Shown one piece after another: positions 41,527-53,056 of a stretch of 64,000 nt of DNA. Each line of letters opens with the position of its first letter. Position 1 is the stretch's first letter. The notes beneath the pieces are model-generated. The model worked only from the letters and a program-made list of their open reading frames with translations, searched no databases and was not told the DNA's origin. A program made the position numbers and the translations under genes. Source of the DNA: Streptomyces griseiscabiei (lineage in GTDB: Bacteria; Actinomycetota; Actinomycetes; Streptomycetales; Streptomycetaceae); contig NZ_JAGJBZ010000002.1 in NCBI RefSeq assembly GCF_020010925.1, forward strand, positions 1,736,001-1,800,000, given 5' to 3'.

Positions 41527-42306
41527 ATGCGCATCGCGACCTGGAACGTGAACTCGATCACCGCCCGTCTCCCGAGGCTCCTGGCCTGGCTGGAGAGCAG
41601 CGGCACGGACGTGCTCTGCCTCCAGGAGGCCAAGATCGCCGAGGCCGGCTTCCCGCTGGACGCCCTGCGCGAGGCGGGCTACGAGGCGGCCGTGCACGCG
41701 ACGGGCCGGTGGAACGGCGTGGCGGTGATCTCCCGCGTCGGCCTGGAGGACGTGGTCAAGGGCCTGCCCGGCGACCCCGGCTACGACGGTTCCGTGGAGC
41801 CCCGCGCGATCTCCGCGACCTGTGGCCCGGTGCGCGTCTGGTCGGTGTACGTGCCGAACGGCCGCGAGGTCGACCACCCGCACTACGCGTACAAGCTCCA
41901 GTGGTTCGAGGCCCTGAAGGCCGCCGTCGCCGGGGACGCGGCGGGCGACCGCCCCTTCGCCGTCCTGGGCGACTACAACGTGGCGCCGACCGACGACGAC
42001 GTGTACGACGTCGCCGCCTTCGAGGGCCTCACCCATGTCACTCCCGCCGAGCGCGCCGCCCTCGCCTCCCTCCGCGAGGCCGGCCTGACCGACGTGGTCC
42101 CCCGCCCTCTCAAGTACGACCACCCCTACACCTACTGGGACTACCGCCAGCTCGCCTTCCCGAAGAACCGGGGCATGCGTATCGACCTGGTCTACGGCAA
42201 CGAGGCGTTCGCCAAGGCGGTGACCGACTCGTACGTGGACCGCGAGGAGCGCAAGGGCAAGGGCGCGTCGGACCACGCACCGGTGGTGGTGGACCTGGAG
42301 GTGTAG
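41527..42306 (+). CDS. xth: exodeoxyribonuclease III
   Basis: A 259-residue AP endonuclease/exonuclease III acting on abasic sites in DNA repair. MRIATWNVNSITARLPRL and VLCLQEAKIAEAGFP carry the Asn and the metal-binding Glu, SVYVPNGREV the conserved Tyr/Asn region, VLGDYNVAPTDDDVYD the Asp/Asn pair, and RGMRIDLVYGN with GASDHAPVVVDLEV the final Asp-His. Full length for the family. The ATG at 41527 lies 7 bases after TAGGTT with no clear ribosome-binding site, so translation may be leaderless. Confidence 0.94.
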   Translation: MRIATWNVNSITARLPRLLAWLESSGTDVLCLQEAKIAEAGFPLDALREAGYEAAVHATGRWNGVAVISRVGLEDVVKGLPGDPGYDGSVEPRAISATCGPVRVWSVYVPNGREVDHPHYAYKLQWFEALKAAVAGDAAGDRPFAVLGDYNVAPTDDDVYDVAAFEGLTHVTPAERAALASLREAGLTDVVPRPLKYDHPYTYWDYRQLAFPKNRGMRIDLVYGNEAFAKAVTDSYVDREERKGKGASDHAPVVVDLEV

Positions 42307-42317
42307 CTCCGGCGGGT

Positions 42318-44078
42318 TCAGAGGAGCCCCAGGTCCACCGACTCGGCCAGCGCCGCCAGCCCCGCCTCGTTCGGGTGCAGATGGTCCCCGCTGTCGTACG
42401 CGGGCAGCAGCCGGGCCGGGCGTTCGGGGTCGCGCAGCACCGTGTCGAAGTCGAGGACACCGTCGTAGTCCTCGTTGTCCCGGATCCACTCGTTCACCGC
42501 GACCCGGTGGGCGTCGGCCGCCGCCGTGCAGCGGGCCTCGCCCTCGCAGGGGGCGACGGTCGCCACGAGCATGCGCAGGCCCCGCTCCCGCCCCCGGGCC
42601 GCGATCTCCCGCAGCCCGGCGATCACCTCGTCCGCCGTGGTGCCCCAGCGGACGTCGTTGACGCCCTGGAAGACGACGACGGTTCGGGCGGAGGTCTGGG
42701 CGAGGACGTCCCGGTCGAGGCGGTGCAGGGCGCTGACCCCGCCCGTGTCGGTGGAGACGCCGTCGCCGGGGTAGCGGTCGGTGACCACCCGGTTCGCCGA
42801 GATCCCCTGGTTGAGGACGCCGTAGCGCGGCACCTCGTGCTGGTCCAGCAGCCGCCGGGCCAGCACGTCCGGCCACCGCCGGTTCGCGTCGGGAGTGGTC
42901 CGCTCCCCGTCGGTGATCGAGTCCCCGAGCAGCACGACGGACCCCGGTCCGCCGCCCACGTCCACTCCGGTCAGCAGCGGCCAGGTGGTGATCGTGGAGG
43001 TGTACGGCGCGGCCGAGCCGTCGGCCGTGTGATCGCCCGGCTCGCTGACGTACGAGGTCTGCTGGGCGAGCCGGTGCACGGGCGCCGCCGTCACGGTGCC
43101 CGGCAGATGGAAGCTCACCAGCAGGTTGGTGTCCGGGGCCACTTCGAAGCCCAGCGGGTCGCTGAACACCTGGGCGCCCGCCGGGATCTCGGTGCCCGGC
43201 GCGCCCCCGAACGACAGCGGCTCCGGCGCGCGGCGGGCGGTCGCGCCCACCGCCTGCGCCGCCACGGTCGCGCTGCCCACCCGTACCGGCGCCGACGCGA
43301 AGGTGTTGTCGAGCCGGATCCGTACCCGGGGCCCGCCCGCCGAGGTGTGGACGACGAGCCGCAGGGTGCGGTCGGTCCAGGGGCCGACGGCGGTGTAGCC
43401 GGAGGGGGAGGCGGCCCAACCGCCGGTCCAGCCAGGCGATTCGGGTCGCACGGACAGTGCGAACACATGCAGGTCCCGGTCGCGCGGCAGGGTCACGGAG
43501 GCGACCTCGCGACCCCGGGTGAGCGGCACGGTGACGACGTACAGCCGTGCCTTCTGGGTGAGTTGACCGGCCGGGGTGTTGATGTGGGGGAGGGCGACGG
43601 CCTTGGTGGCGAGCGGGCCGGTGCGCCAGTGGGGGGCGGTGAGACGGTACGCGGAGCGGGCACCGCCCGTGTAGCGGACGGTCCCGGTGCCGGTGGCCTC
43701 CGCACCGCCCGTGGCGGCGACCAGGAAGGCGAGGGCGTCGCCCCGGCCCCGTACGCGGACGGACTGGCCGGCGGCGCGGACGTTGTCCGGCTCGCCCGCC
43801 GTGCGGCGCGGCCAGGTCAGGCGTGCGCCCTGGACGGTCAGGGTGCGCCCGGGTGTCCATCCGGCGGCCGTCAGGTCGGCGGCGGAGAGGGAGCCGCCGG
43901 AGCCGTCGAAGTCGGCCTCGGCGGGCCGCGCGTCGTCGCTGACCGCCCGGTTGTCGAAGAGGCGTTCCAGCGGCGCCGGTTCGGCCGGTCCGCGTTCGGC
44001 GGCCCGTGCGGTGGCGACGGGCGCGACCCCCGCCGAGAGTGCCAGGACGACGGCTGTTCCCCAGACGCGTCGGCGCAC
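42318..44078 (-). CDS. secreted SGNH/GDSL hydrolase
   Basis: A 586-residue secreted esterase-like protein. The signal peptide is the first 28 residues (RRRVWGTAVVLALSAGVAPVATARA). A beta-rich N-terminal half precedes the SGNH domain: LLGDSITDG (nucleophile Ser), GISANRVV (block II Gly), VFQGVNDVRWG (block III GxND) and SGDHLHPNEAG (catalytic Asp-x-x-His). Such proteins deacylate polysaccharides or lipids outside the cell. The GTG at 44078 has GGGAGGGG six bases upstream; in-frame ATGs at 44108 and 44168 would add residues that spoil the signal peptide. It converges on xth with 11 bases between. Confidence 0.9.
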   Translation of the reverse strand: MRRRVWGTAVVLALSAGVAPVATARAAERGPAEPAPLERLFDNRAVSDDARPAEADFDGSGGSLSAADLTAAGWTPGRTLTVQGARLTWPRRTAGEPDNVRAAGQSVRVRGRGDALAFLVAATGGAEATGTGTVRYTGGARSAYRLTAPHWRTGPLATKAVALPHINTPAGQLTQKARLYVVTVPLTRGREVASVTLPRDRDLHVFALSVRPESPGWTGGWAASPSGYTAVGPWTDRTLRLVVHTSAGGPRVRIRLDNTFASAPVRVGSATVAAQAVGATARRAPEPLSFGGAPGTEIPAGAQVFSDPLGFEVAPDTNLLVSFHLPGTVTAAPVHRLAQQTSYVSEPGDHTADGSAAPYTSTITTWPLLTGVDVGGGPGSVVLLGDSITDGERTTPDANRRWPDVLARRLLDQHEVPRYGVLNQGISANRVVTDRYPGDGVSTDTGGVSALHRLDRDVLAQTSARTVVVFQGVNDVRWGTTADEVIAGLREIAARGRERGLRMLVATVAPCEGEARCTAAADAHRVAVNEWIRDNEDYDGVLDFDTVLRDPERPARLLPAYDSGDHLHPNEAGLAALAESVDLGLL

Positions 44079-44292
44079 GCGCGACCCCTCCCGCTCGCTG
44101 CTGACCATGATCGCGACGATCACGGCGGATGCGACATCGGTACAACGATGAGACGACAGATGCGCCACGAAACTAAAGAGCCGTCAGGGACCCGTCAATG
44201 AGGCAGGAGCGAACCCCGGGCGAACTCCCGGCGAACAACCGCTTCCCGCGCGCCTGTGGTGCGAAGGGTGAGGTGGATGACACGCTGAGCGC

Positions 44293-44742
44293 ATGAACAT
44301 CTCTTTCCTGGGCAACTGGCGCAAGAGGCGTGACCCCGAGTTCGGGGTCGCGGTGTTCACCGGCGGTGACGGTGACGACGACGGTCACGAGGGACTCGCC
44401 GAACTCCTCTCCGAATGCGAACTGCTGCGCGCCCAGGCCACCGCTGCCGGTGTCCGACTCGACGACTCCGCCGCCTCGTTGGAGGCGCTCGACCAGCTCG
44501 TCCCGCGCTGGCGCGACGACGAGGAGACCGTGGCCTGGCTGGGGAACGACGCCGGGCTCTATCTGGGCACGGTCGTCGTACGGACCGTCCCGGGCGCCCG
44601 CTGGGAGATCTGGCCCAACGGCCAGCCCGTGGTGCGGCTCGCGTCCGGCCGCGAGATCGACGTGGTCGAGGCGGGCCGGGAGTGGGCCGCCAGCGGCGCC
44701 CCGGAGCTCTCCCAGCGGTACGCCGAACTCGCGGAGCAGTGA
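44293..44742 (+). CDS. conserved hypothetical protein (DUF6278-like)
   Basis: A 149-residue acidic soluble protein: MNISFLGNWRKRRDPEFG, an Asp/Gly-rich loop (GGDGDDDGHEGLAELLSE), a helix with ECELLRAQA, then a beta-rich end (GLYLGTVVVRTVPGARWEIWP, PVVRLASGREIDVVEAG). It resembles the Streptomyces family DUF6278 from memory. No enzymatic motif is visible. It precedes the amino-acid ABC ATPase gene by 153 bases, an interval holding a hairpin-forming ACGGAGG/CCTTCCGT element near 44815-44831 but no further gene. Confidence 0.65.
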   Translation: MNISFLGNWRKRRDPEFGVAVFTGGDGDDDGHEGLAELLSECELLRAQATAAGVRLDDSAASLEALDQLVPRWRDDEETVAWLGNDAGLYLGTVVVRTVPGARWEIWPNGQPVVRLASGREIDVVEAGREWAASGAPELSQRYAELAEQ

Positions 44743-44895
44743 CGGACCCCGACGCGTGGAGCGCGGACGGCCTCCCGACAATACGGCTAATCCCCGGGAA
44801 CGCGTGTCGCGTACGGAGGTGCCTTCCGTCCGGATAACTTGCGGCACCGGTGACATGGCAGGGCACGGCACGAAACGGTCTAGGGCGGGCAGGGC

Positions 44896-45639
44896 ATGGC
44901 GGTCGAACCGCTGATCGAGATGCACGGTGTGAACAAGCACTTCGGCGAGTTGCATGTCCTCCAGGACATCGAACTCACCGTCGGCAAGGGGGAGGTGGTC
45001 GTCGTCATCGGCCCGTCGGGGTCGGGGAAGTCGACCCTGTGCAGGGCGATCAACCGGCTGGAGCCGATCGGTTCCGGCACGATCCTGCTCGACGGACAGC
45101 CGCTGCCGGAGGAGGGCAAGGCCCTCGCGGCGCTCCGCGCGGACGTCGGCATGGTCTTCCAGTCCTTCAACCTCTTCGCGCACAAGACGGTCCTGCAGAA
45201 TGTGTCGCTCGGTCAGATCAAGGTCCGCAAACGGAAGAAGGAGGACGCGGAGAAGCGGTCCCGTGAACTCCTCGACCGGGTCGGTCTGGCCGACCAGGCG
45301 CCGAAGTACCCGGCCCAGCTCTCCGGCGGCCAGCAGCAGCGGGTGGCCATCGCGCGCGCTCTCGCCATGGACCCCAAGGTCATCCTGTTCGACGAGCCGA
45401 CCTCGGCCCTCGACCCGGAGATGATCAACGAAGTCCTCGAAGTCATGCAGCAGTTGGCGCGGGAGGGCATGACGATGGTCGTCGTCACCCATGAGATGGG
45501 TTTCGCCCGGTCAGCGGCCAACCGGGTCGTCTTCATGGCCGACGGCCGGATCGTCGAGGACCGCGCTCCGGACGCGTTCTTCACCCATCCGGAGAGCGAT
45601 CGCGCCAAGGACTTTCTCTCCAAGATCCTCAAGCACTGA
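44896..45639 (+). CDS. polar amino-acid ABC transporter ATPase, GluA-like (no partners nearby)
   Basis: A 247-residue ABC ATPase. Walker A is GPSGSGKST (about 39-47), Q-loop [14 protein letters not shown], signature [15 protein letters not shown], Walker [15 protein letters not shown], and H-loop [17 protein letters not shown]. The [15 protein letters not shown] and THEMGFAR segments are typical of glutamate/glutamine-type importers (GluA/GlnQ). In such operons binding-protein and permease genes follow; here the next gene is an unrelated hydrolase on the other strand, so the ATPase must work with components encoded elsewhere or be a leftover. Confidence 0.88.
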   Translation: MAVEPLIEMHGVNKHFGELHVLQDIELTVGKGEVVVVIGPSGSGKSTLCRAINRLEPIGSGTILLDGQPLPEEGKALAALRADVGMVFQSFNLFAHKTVLQNVSLGQIKVRKRKKEDAEKRSRELLDRVGLADQAPKYPAQLSGGQQQRVAIARALAMDPKVILFDEPTSALDPEMINEVLEVMQQLAREGMTMVVVTHEMGFARSAANRVVFMADGRIVEDRAPDAFFTHPESDRAKDFLSKILKH

Positions 45640-45697
45640 CCACCGCCACTGGACCGGGCGCGGACCTCGACTACGATGAGCGGTTCATCCACTTGGG

Positions 45698-45794
45698 GTG
45701 AGCGAGGCCGTGGACGCCACCCCGGCCGAACAAGGGACGCTGTTGCCAGGCGCGCAGCAGCCAGGGGCCAGGCCCGCCCGGCAGCAGCCGGAGA
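45698..45794 (+). other. possible truncated gene start after the ABC ATPase
   Basis: TACGAT (45672-45677) is a fair -10, followed by an open frame from the GTG at 45698 reading SEAVDATPAEQGTLLPG and then AQQPGARPARQQPEIT, which looks like the polar N-terminal tail of a real protein. After about 33 codons the frame runs into the antisense end of the CocE-like hydrolase and loses sense. It may be the stump of a gene lost by rearrangement. This is a weak, composition-based call. Confidence 0.3.
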
Positions 45795-47393
45795 TCACTG
45801 CTCGCGCAGCGGGATCGACACGTACGACGGGTCGTTCGGCGGCGAGGAGAAGGTCAGCTGCGCGCCGGTCGGGTTGTGCTCGATGTAGAGCGGGTCGACC
45901 GTGTCGACGACCAGGGCGAGACGGTGGCCCGCCGGGACGTCGTAGGCCGTGGAGAGCAACTCCAGGTCCACGCCGAACGGCTTGCCGGGCGTCTCGCCGT
46001 GGAAGGTGTACGGCGCGTGGCTGACCAGCTTGCCGAGGCCGAGCGGGCCCACGTCGTACAGGTACGCGACGAGGGTGCCGCTCTCCTTGGTGGCCGTCAC
46101 CGTGGTGTGCAGCTTCGCCGTACCGCGCACGGCCCGCGCCGACGGGTACTTCTCCGACTGCCACACCGCCGCCCAGCGGCGCGGCAGCAGCGGGATCGAG
46201 GCCATGGGCGGGAGTTGGGCCACCTGGTCCAGGATGCTGGAGAGGAAGACGATCCCGCCGTTCGCGCCCGAGTCGACGTTCGCGCGGATGGTCGTACCGC
46301 TCGTCAGGGCGATCTTCTGGCGGGTCGCGGTGACCGACTTCCAGTCCGGATAGCCCTCGAAGGCGCCGCCCGTACGGGACTTGAGCCGGACGGGCTGCTC
46401 GCGGTCGATGCCGTTGGGTGTGCCCTTGAGATGGCGGTCGAACCAGCGCCGGGTGTCCGTCCACACGTCGTTGGGGAGCCCGAACAGGCCGGTGGCCTCC
46501 GTGGTGGCGTGGTCGCCGGGGCGCAGCTCCAGCCGCTTGGGGCCGGTGAGCTTCTCGTAGAAGTCGGCGTACTGGTTGGGCGGGAAGATCGAGTCGCCCC
46601 AGGCGTTGGCGAGCATCACGGCCGTGCCGTTGGCGTTGAGCTGGTCCAGATAGGTCTCGGGGGAACGTTTCTTCCCCCAGGCGATCATGTCTCCCTCCTT
46701 GGCCAGGTTCGAGGCGTAGAAGTCCTTGAAGATCTGCTGGAGTTCGGGGCTCTGGCGGCCGGTGATCCGTCCGGCGCCGTCCAGCAGCGCGGACGCCTGG
46801 AGGTGCTGGGTGCGACCGCCGTAGATGGAGTCGATCAGGTCCGCCCAGCCGCTCAGCGCGGCGACGGCCTTGACGCGCTTGTCGTGGGCGGCGGTGAGCA
46901 GGCTGATGCCCGCGCCGTACGACAGTCCCGCCATGCCGATGTGGTCGGCGTCGGCCGGGGTGTTGGCGAGCGCCCAGTCGATCACCTTGGAGGCGTCGGC
47001 CGTGTCGGGTGGTCCCGCCACCTCTATGTATCCACCGGATTCCCAGAAGCCGCGGACGTTGTAGCTGACCACGACATAGCCGGCGTCGGCCAGTTGGCGT
47101 GCCTGGGCCAGGTACTCGATCTGGGGGAGGCCCCAGCTCGTGGGGAGCACCAGGAGCGGGTACGCGCGCGAGGTGTCGGCGGGTGCGACGACATTGGCCT
47201 TGAGGACCGTGCCGCCGTCGCCCTTGATGTCGACGAAGCGGGTGGTGGGGGCGGTGGTGGAGCCGGCGGCCGCCCGGGCGGCGGGGGCGAGGCCGAGGGC
47301 CGTGCCGGCGACCAGGGTGGCCGAGACGGCGCCGACGGCGCCCGTCCGCAGCGCCCTGGTCGTACGCGATGTGGTGGTGTGCGGGTGTCTCAC
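45795..47393 (-). CDS. secreted CocE/X-Pro dipeptidyl-peptidase-type hydrolase
   Basis: A 532-residue secreted serine hydrolase. The twin-Arg-free signal peptide runs to about residue 42 (GAVGAVSATLVAGTALGLAPAARA). The catalytic domain holds GLSYGAG (nucleophile Ser), ANAWGDSIFPPNQ (acid) and RPGDHATTE (His). The C-terminal 190 residues form the beta jelly-roll of the family (X-Pro dipeptidyl-peptidase C-terminal domain). It probably cleaves esters or peptides outside the cell. The GTG at 47393 follows GAGGAG by six bases. A cluster of TTACCG/CGGTAA boxes sits just upstream. Confidence 0.88.
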   Translation of the reverse strand: MRHPHTTTSRTTRALRTGAVGAVSATLVAGTALGLAPAARAAAGSTTAPTTRFVDIKGDGGTVLKANVVAPADTSRAYPLLVLPTSWGLPQIEYLAQARQLADAGYVVVSYNVRGFWESGGYIEVAGPPDTADASKVIDWALANTPADADHIGMAGLSYGAGISLLTAAHDKRVKAVAALSGWADLIDSIYGGRTQHLQASALLDGAGRITGRQSPELQQIFKDFYASNLAKEGDMIAWGKKRSPETYLDQLNANGTAVMLANAWGDSIFPPNQYADFYEKLTGPKRLELRPGDHATTEATGLFGLPNDVWTDTRRWFDRHLKGTPNGIDREQPVRLKSRTGGAFEGYPDWKSVTATRQKIALTSGTTIRANVDSGANGGIVFLSSILDQVAQLPPMASIPLLPRRWAAVWQSEKYPSARAVRGTAKLHTTVTATKESGTLVAYLYDVGPLGLGKLVSHAPYTFHGETPGKPFGVDLELLSTAYDVPAGHRLALVVDTVDPLYIEHNPTGAQLTFSSPPNDPSYVSIPLREQ

Positions 47394-47429
47394 GGGTCGC
47401 TCCTCACTCGTGTAAGTGCAAAGTGACCC

Positions 47430-47487
47430 GACGGTAACCGGCCGCCCTTACCGGAAGTAACTGGTCGGTAAGTTACGTGACGGTAAC
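47430..47487. promoter_or_regulatory. cluster of CGGTAA/TTACCG boxes upstream of the CocE-like gene
   Basis: GACGGTAAC occurs twice in direct orientation (47430-47438 and 47479-47487). Between the copies lies the inverted repeat TTACCG-N12-CGGTAA (47448-47471). Four half-sites within 58 bases, located 37-94 bases before the hydrolase start, look like a regulator-binding array. Confidence 0.6.
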
Positions 47488-47536
47488 GTTCGGCCGTGAA
47501 CCGGGGCGTGGACCGGGGTGTGGGCTACGGCGTGGA

Positions 47537-48298
47537 CTACGAGGCGCGGTGCGAGATCTGGGCCGGGGCGGGCGGTGCCGGCGCCGGGGCCTGGGCCGCC
47601 CGGGTGACGTCCGCGACCAGTTCGACCACGTCGGCGCCGTACGCCTGGGAGTTGACGACCTTCAGGAGGAGCACGAAGGTGCCGGTGCCGTACTTGCGGT
47701 GCAGGCGCTCGTGGTTGCGGGCGAGATAACGGGTGGCGGCCTGGTTGGTGATGGCGCGCTGGCCGCAGAAGAGGAAGACGGGCCGGGCCTGGTCGGGCTG
47801 GCCGGTGGTGAGCCGGGCCAGGATGACGTGCTCGGTGATGCCGGGGTCGAGGCGGTACTGCTCGTCGCCGATCTGGAACGCGGCCCGGTGGGGGCCGGGC
47901 TCGGGGTCGGTGTTGAAGCTGATGCCGGGCAGCATGGCCGATATGTGCGCGGCCATCCGGCGATTGGAGACGGGTCCTCCCACGCAGAACTCGGTGCGCT
48001 CGCCGAAACCCTGCTGAGCCGCGTCCTGGGTGATCATCTGCGCGTGTGACCCGCAGTCCTTGATCAGCGCCGACAGCTCCAGCAGCGCGAACACGTCGAA
48101 GCGGTGGACGGCCAGATCCGCGCTGGACGGATCGCGGTTGACCACCAGCAGGGACTCGGAGTTCTCGGGCAGCCCGAAGAACGCCTGCTTGCGGCGGAGC
48201 TTCCGCTTCCACAGATACGTCCGGAAGAGCCAGCCCAGCGAGGCGGTGAACCCCGCCGCGATCACGCCGAGGACGATATTGCGCACGTCGTCATTCAT
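47537..48298 (-). CDS. membrane-anchored protein of unknown function
   Basis: A 253-residue protein with one N-terminal membrane span (IVLGVIAAGFTASLGWLFRTYLW, residues 7-29) followed by a basic stop-transfer (KRKLRRKQ) and a cytosolic domain. That domain contains LLVVNRDPSSADLAVHRFDVFALLELSALI split over two strands, a VFLFCGQRAITNQAATRYLA segment and a GTGTFVLLLKVVNSQAYGADV strand, and ends in an Ala/Pro-rich tail. The alternation of strands and helices suggests a Rossmann-like fold, but I cannot name the family. TACCAT lies 8 bases before the ATG at 48298, so it may be leaderless. It is divergent from gamma-glutamyltransferase by 131 bases. Confidence 0.65.
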   Translation of the reverse strand: MNDDVRNIVLGVIAAGFTASLGWLFRTYLWKRKLRRKQAFFGLPENSESLLVVNRDPSSADLAVHRFDVFALLELSALIKDCGSHAQMITQDAAQQGFGERTEFCVGGPVSNRRMAAHISAMLPGISFNTDPEPGPHRAAFQIGDEQYRLDPGITEHVILARLTTGQPDQARPVFLFCGQRAITNQAATRYLARNHERLHRKYGTGTFVLLLKVVNSQAYGADVVELVADVTRAAQAPAPAPPAPAQISHRAS

Positions 48299-48429
48299 GG
48301 CCGCGCATGGTAGCGGGCGCCGTCGAACAGCGCTCGAATCCGTCCCCGACGCATGGCCCCGTGGTGCCTCCTGACGGGACCATGGCAACCGCGTTACGCT
48401 GCGCGGACGGTCCCTGACTGGAGGTACGG

Positions 48430-50227
48430 ATGCGTCTGCGTCGTCCTGTCGCGCGGAAACTGGCTGTCCTGGCGGCGACGTCCGCCGTGGTGTCGGTGGG
48501 GGCGGCCCCGCCGACCTCCGCCGCGACGGACACCGTCCCGAAGGTGCCGGTCGCCGTCGGTTACGGCGGCGCCGTCTCCAGCGTCGACCCGGACGCCTCC
48601 GCCGCCGGCATCGAGGTGCTCCGCGAGGGTGGCAACGCGGTGGACGCCGCCGTCGCCACGGCCGCCGCGCTGGGCGTCACCGAGCCCTACTCGGCGGGCA
48701 TCGGCGGAGGCGGCTACTTCGTCTACTACGACGCCGGGTCCCGTACGGTGCACACCATCGACGGCCGGGAGACCGCGCCGCTGAGCGCCGGTGAGGATCT
48801 CTTCCTGGAGAACGGCCAGCCGATCCCGTTCGCCGAGGCCGTCACCAGCGGGCTGAGCGTCGGCACGCCCGGCACCCCGGCCACCTGGCAGACGGCGCTG
48901 CGGAGCTGGGGCAGCGAGCCGCTCGGCAAGCTGCTGAAGCCCGCCGAGAAGCTCGCCCGTGACGGGTTCACCGTGGACGCGACCTTCCGTTCCCAGACCG
49001 CCTCCAACGAGGCCCGGTTCCGCAACTTCCCCGCCACGGCGGAGTTCTATCTCCCCGGCGGGCAGCTGCCGGTGGTCGGCTCCACCCTCAAGAACCCCGA
49101 TCTGGCCCGCACCTACGCGGAGCTGGGCCGCAAGGGTGTTGGCGCCCTCTACCGGGGTGCCCTCGCCCAGGACATCGTCGACACGGTCAACAAGCCGCCG
49201 GTGGACCCGGGTTCGGGCTACAACGCCCGCCCCGGCGACCTCACCACCGCCGACCTCGCCGCCTACCGCGCCAAGCGCCAGGCGCCCACCAAGGCCTCGT
49301 ACCGTGGTCTCGGCGTCTACGGCATGGCTCCCTCGTCCTCCGGCGGCACCACGGTCGCCGAGGCGCTCAACATCCTTGAGCGGACCGACCTTTCGAAGGC
49401 GAGCGACGTCCGGTATCTGCACCGCTACATCGAGGCGAGCCGGATCGCGTTCGCCGACCGGGGCCGCTGGGTCGGCGACCCCGCCTTCGAGGACGTCCCC
49501 ACGAAGGGACTGCTGTCGCAGGGGTTCGCCGACTCGCGCGAGTGCCTGATCAAGGACGACGCGGTGCTCACCAGCCCCGTCGCGCCGGGCGACCCGCGCG
49601 ACCCGGCGCCCTGCGCGACCGGCGGCACGGCGGCGCCGACGACGTACGAGGGCGACAGCACGACCCATCTCACGGTCGCCGACAAGTGGGGCAACGTCGT
49701 CTCCTACACGCTCACCATCGAGCAGACCGGCGGCAGCGGCATCACCGTGCCGGGACGGGGCTTCCTGCTCAACAACGAGCTGACGGACTTCTCCTTCACC
49801 CCGGCCAACCCGGCCGTGCACGACCCGAACCTGCCGGGACCGGGCAAGCGGCCCCGCTCGTCGATGTCGCCGACCATCGTCCTCGACCGGCACGACAAGC
49901 CCGTGGTGGCGCTCGGTTCGCCGGGCGGCGCGACCATCATCACGACCGTGCTGCAGACCCTGACCGGCTTCCTCGACCGGGGCATGCCGCTGGTCGACGC
50001 GATCGCCGCGCCGCGCGCCAGCCAGCGCAACCAGACCACCACCGAACTCGAACCGGGCCTGTGGGACAGTCCGTTGCGCGGCAAGCTCGAAGCCATCGGG
50101 CACGGCTTCCGGCAGAACCCGGAGATCGGCGCCGCCACCGCCGTCCAGCGCCTGTCGAACGGCAAGTGGCTGGCCGCCGCCGAGACCGTACGGCGCGGGG
50201 GCGGTGCGGCGATGGTCGTGCGCCCCG

Positions 50228-50235
<8 letters not shown>
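48430..50235 (+). CDS. ggt: gamma-glutamyltransferase, secreted
   Basis: A 601-residue precursor of the N-terminal nucleophile hydrolase that removes or transfers the gamma-glutamyl group of glutathione and related compounds. The signal peptide is residues 1-31. The large subunit has LREGGNAVDAAVATAAALGV and SAGIGGGGYFVYY; autocleavage should occur before Thr411 in the GDSTTHLTV segment. The small subunit has GFLLNNELTDFSF, RPRSSMSPTIVL (split by conserved Ser pair) and ALGSPGGATI. GGAGG lies five bases before the ATG. Its stop overlaps the stop of the convergent Clp gene by 8 bases. Confidence 0.94.
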
Positions 50236-52810
<2,575 letters not shown>

Positions 52811-52860
52811 TCGCCCTCGGGTTCCCGGGTGGGGCGGGGCTACACGGGGGGTTTGGGGCG

Positions 52861-53035
52861 GGTGGGGTGCGTGGTCGGGTGCGGGTGCGTGGGGCTTCTC
52901 GCGCAGTTCCCCGCGCCCCTGAAAGCGGCCTGCGGCCCTTTCGGGGAAAAGCACGGGGCGTAGCCCCTGCTTTTCAGGGGCGCGGGGAACTGCGCGACCA
53001 GCCCCCACCGGGCCCGCACCCGCCGACGAACCCGC
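52861..53035. repeat. dispersed inverted repeat, copy F
   Basis: Full-length copy: left arm 52861-52925, right arm 52973-53035, with the loop hairpins GGCCTGCGGCCC and CGGGGCGTAGCCCCTG as in copies C and D. It lies between two leftward genes, after the methionine aminopeptidase gene's far neighbour and upstream of the Clp start, so here it would act on the aminopeptidase transcript only. Confidence 0.85.
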
Positions 53036-53056
53036 ACCCCCACCTTTCAGGCGCCC

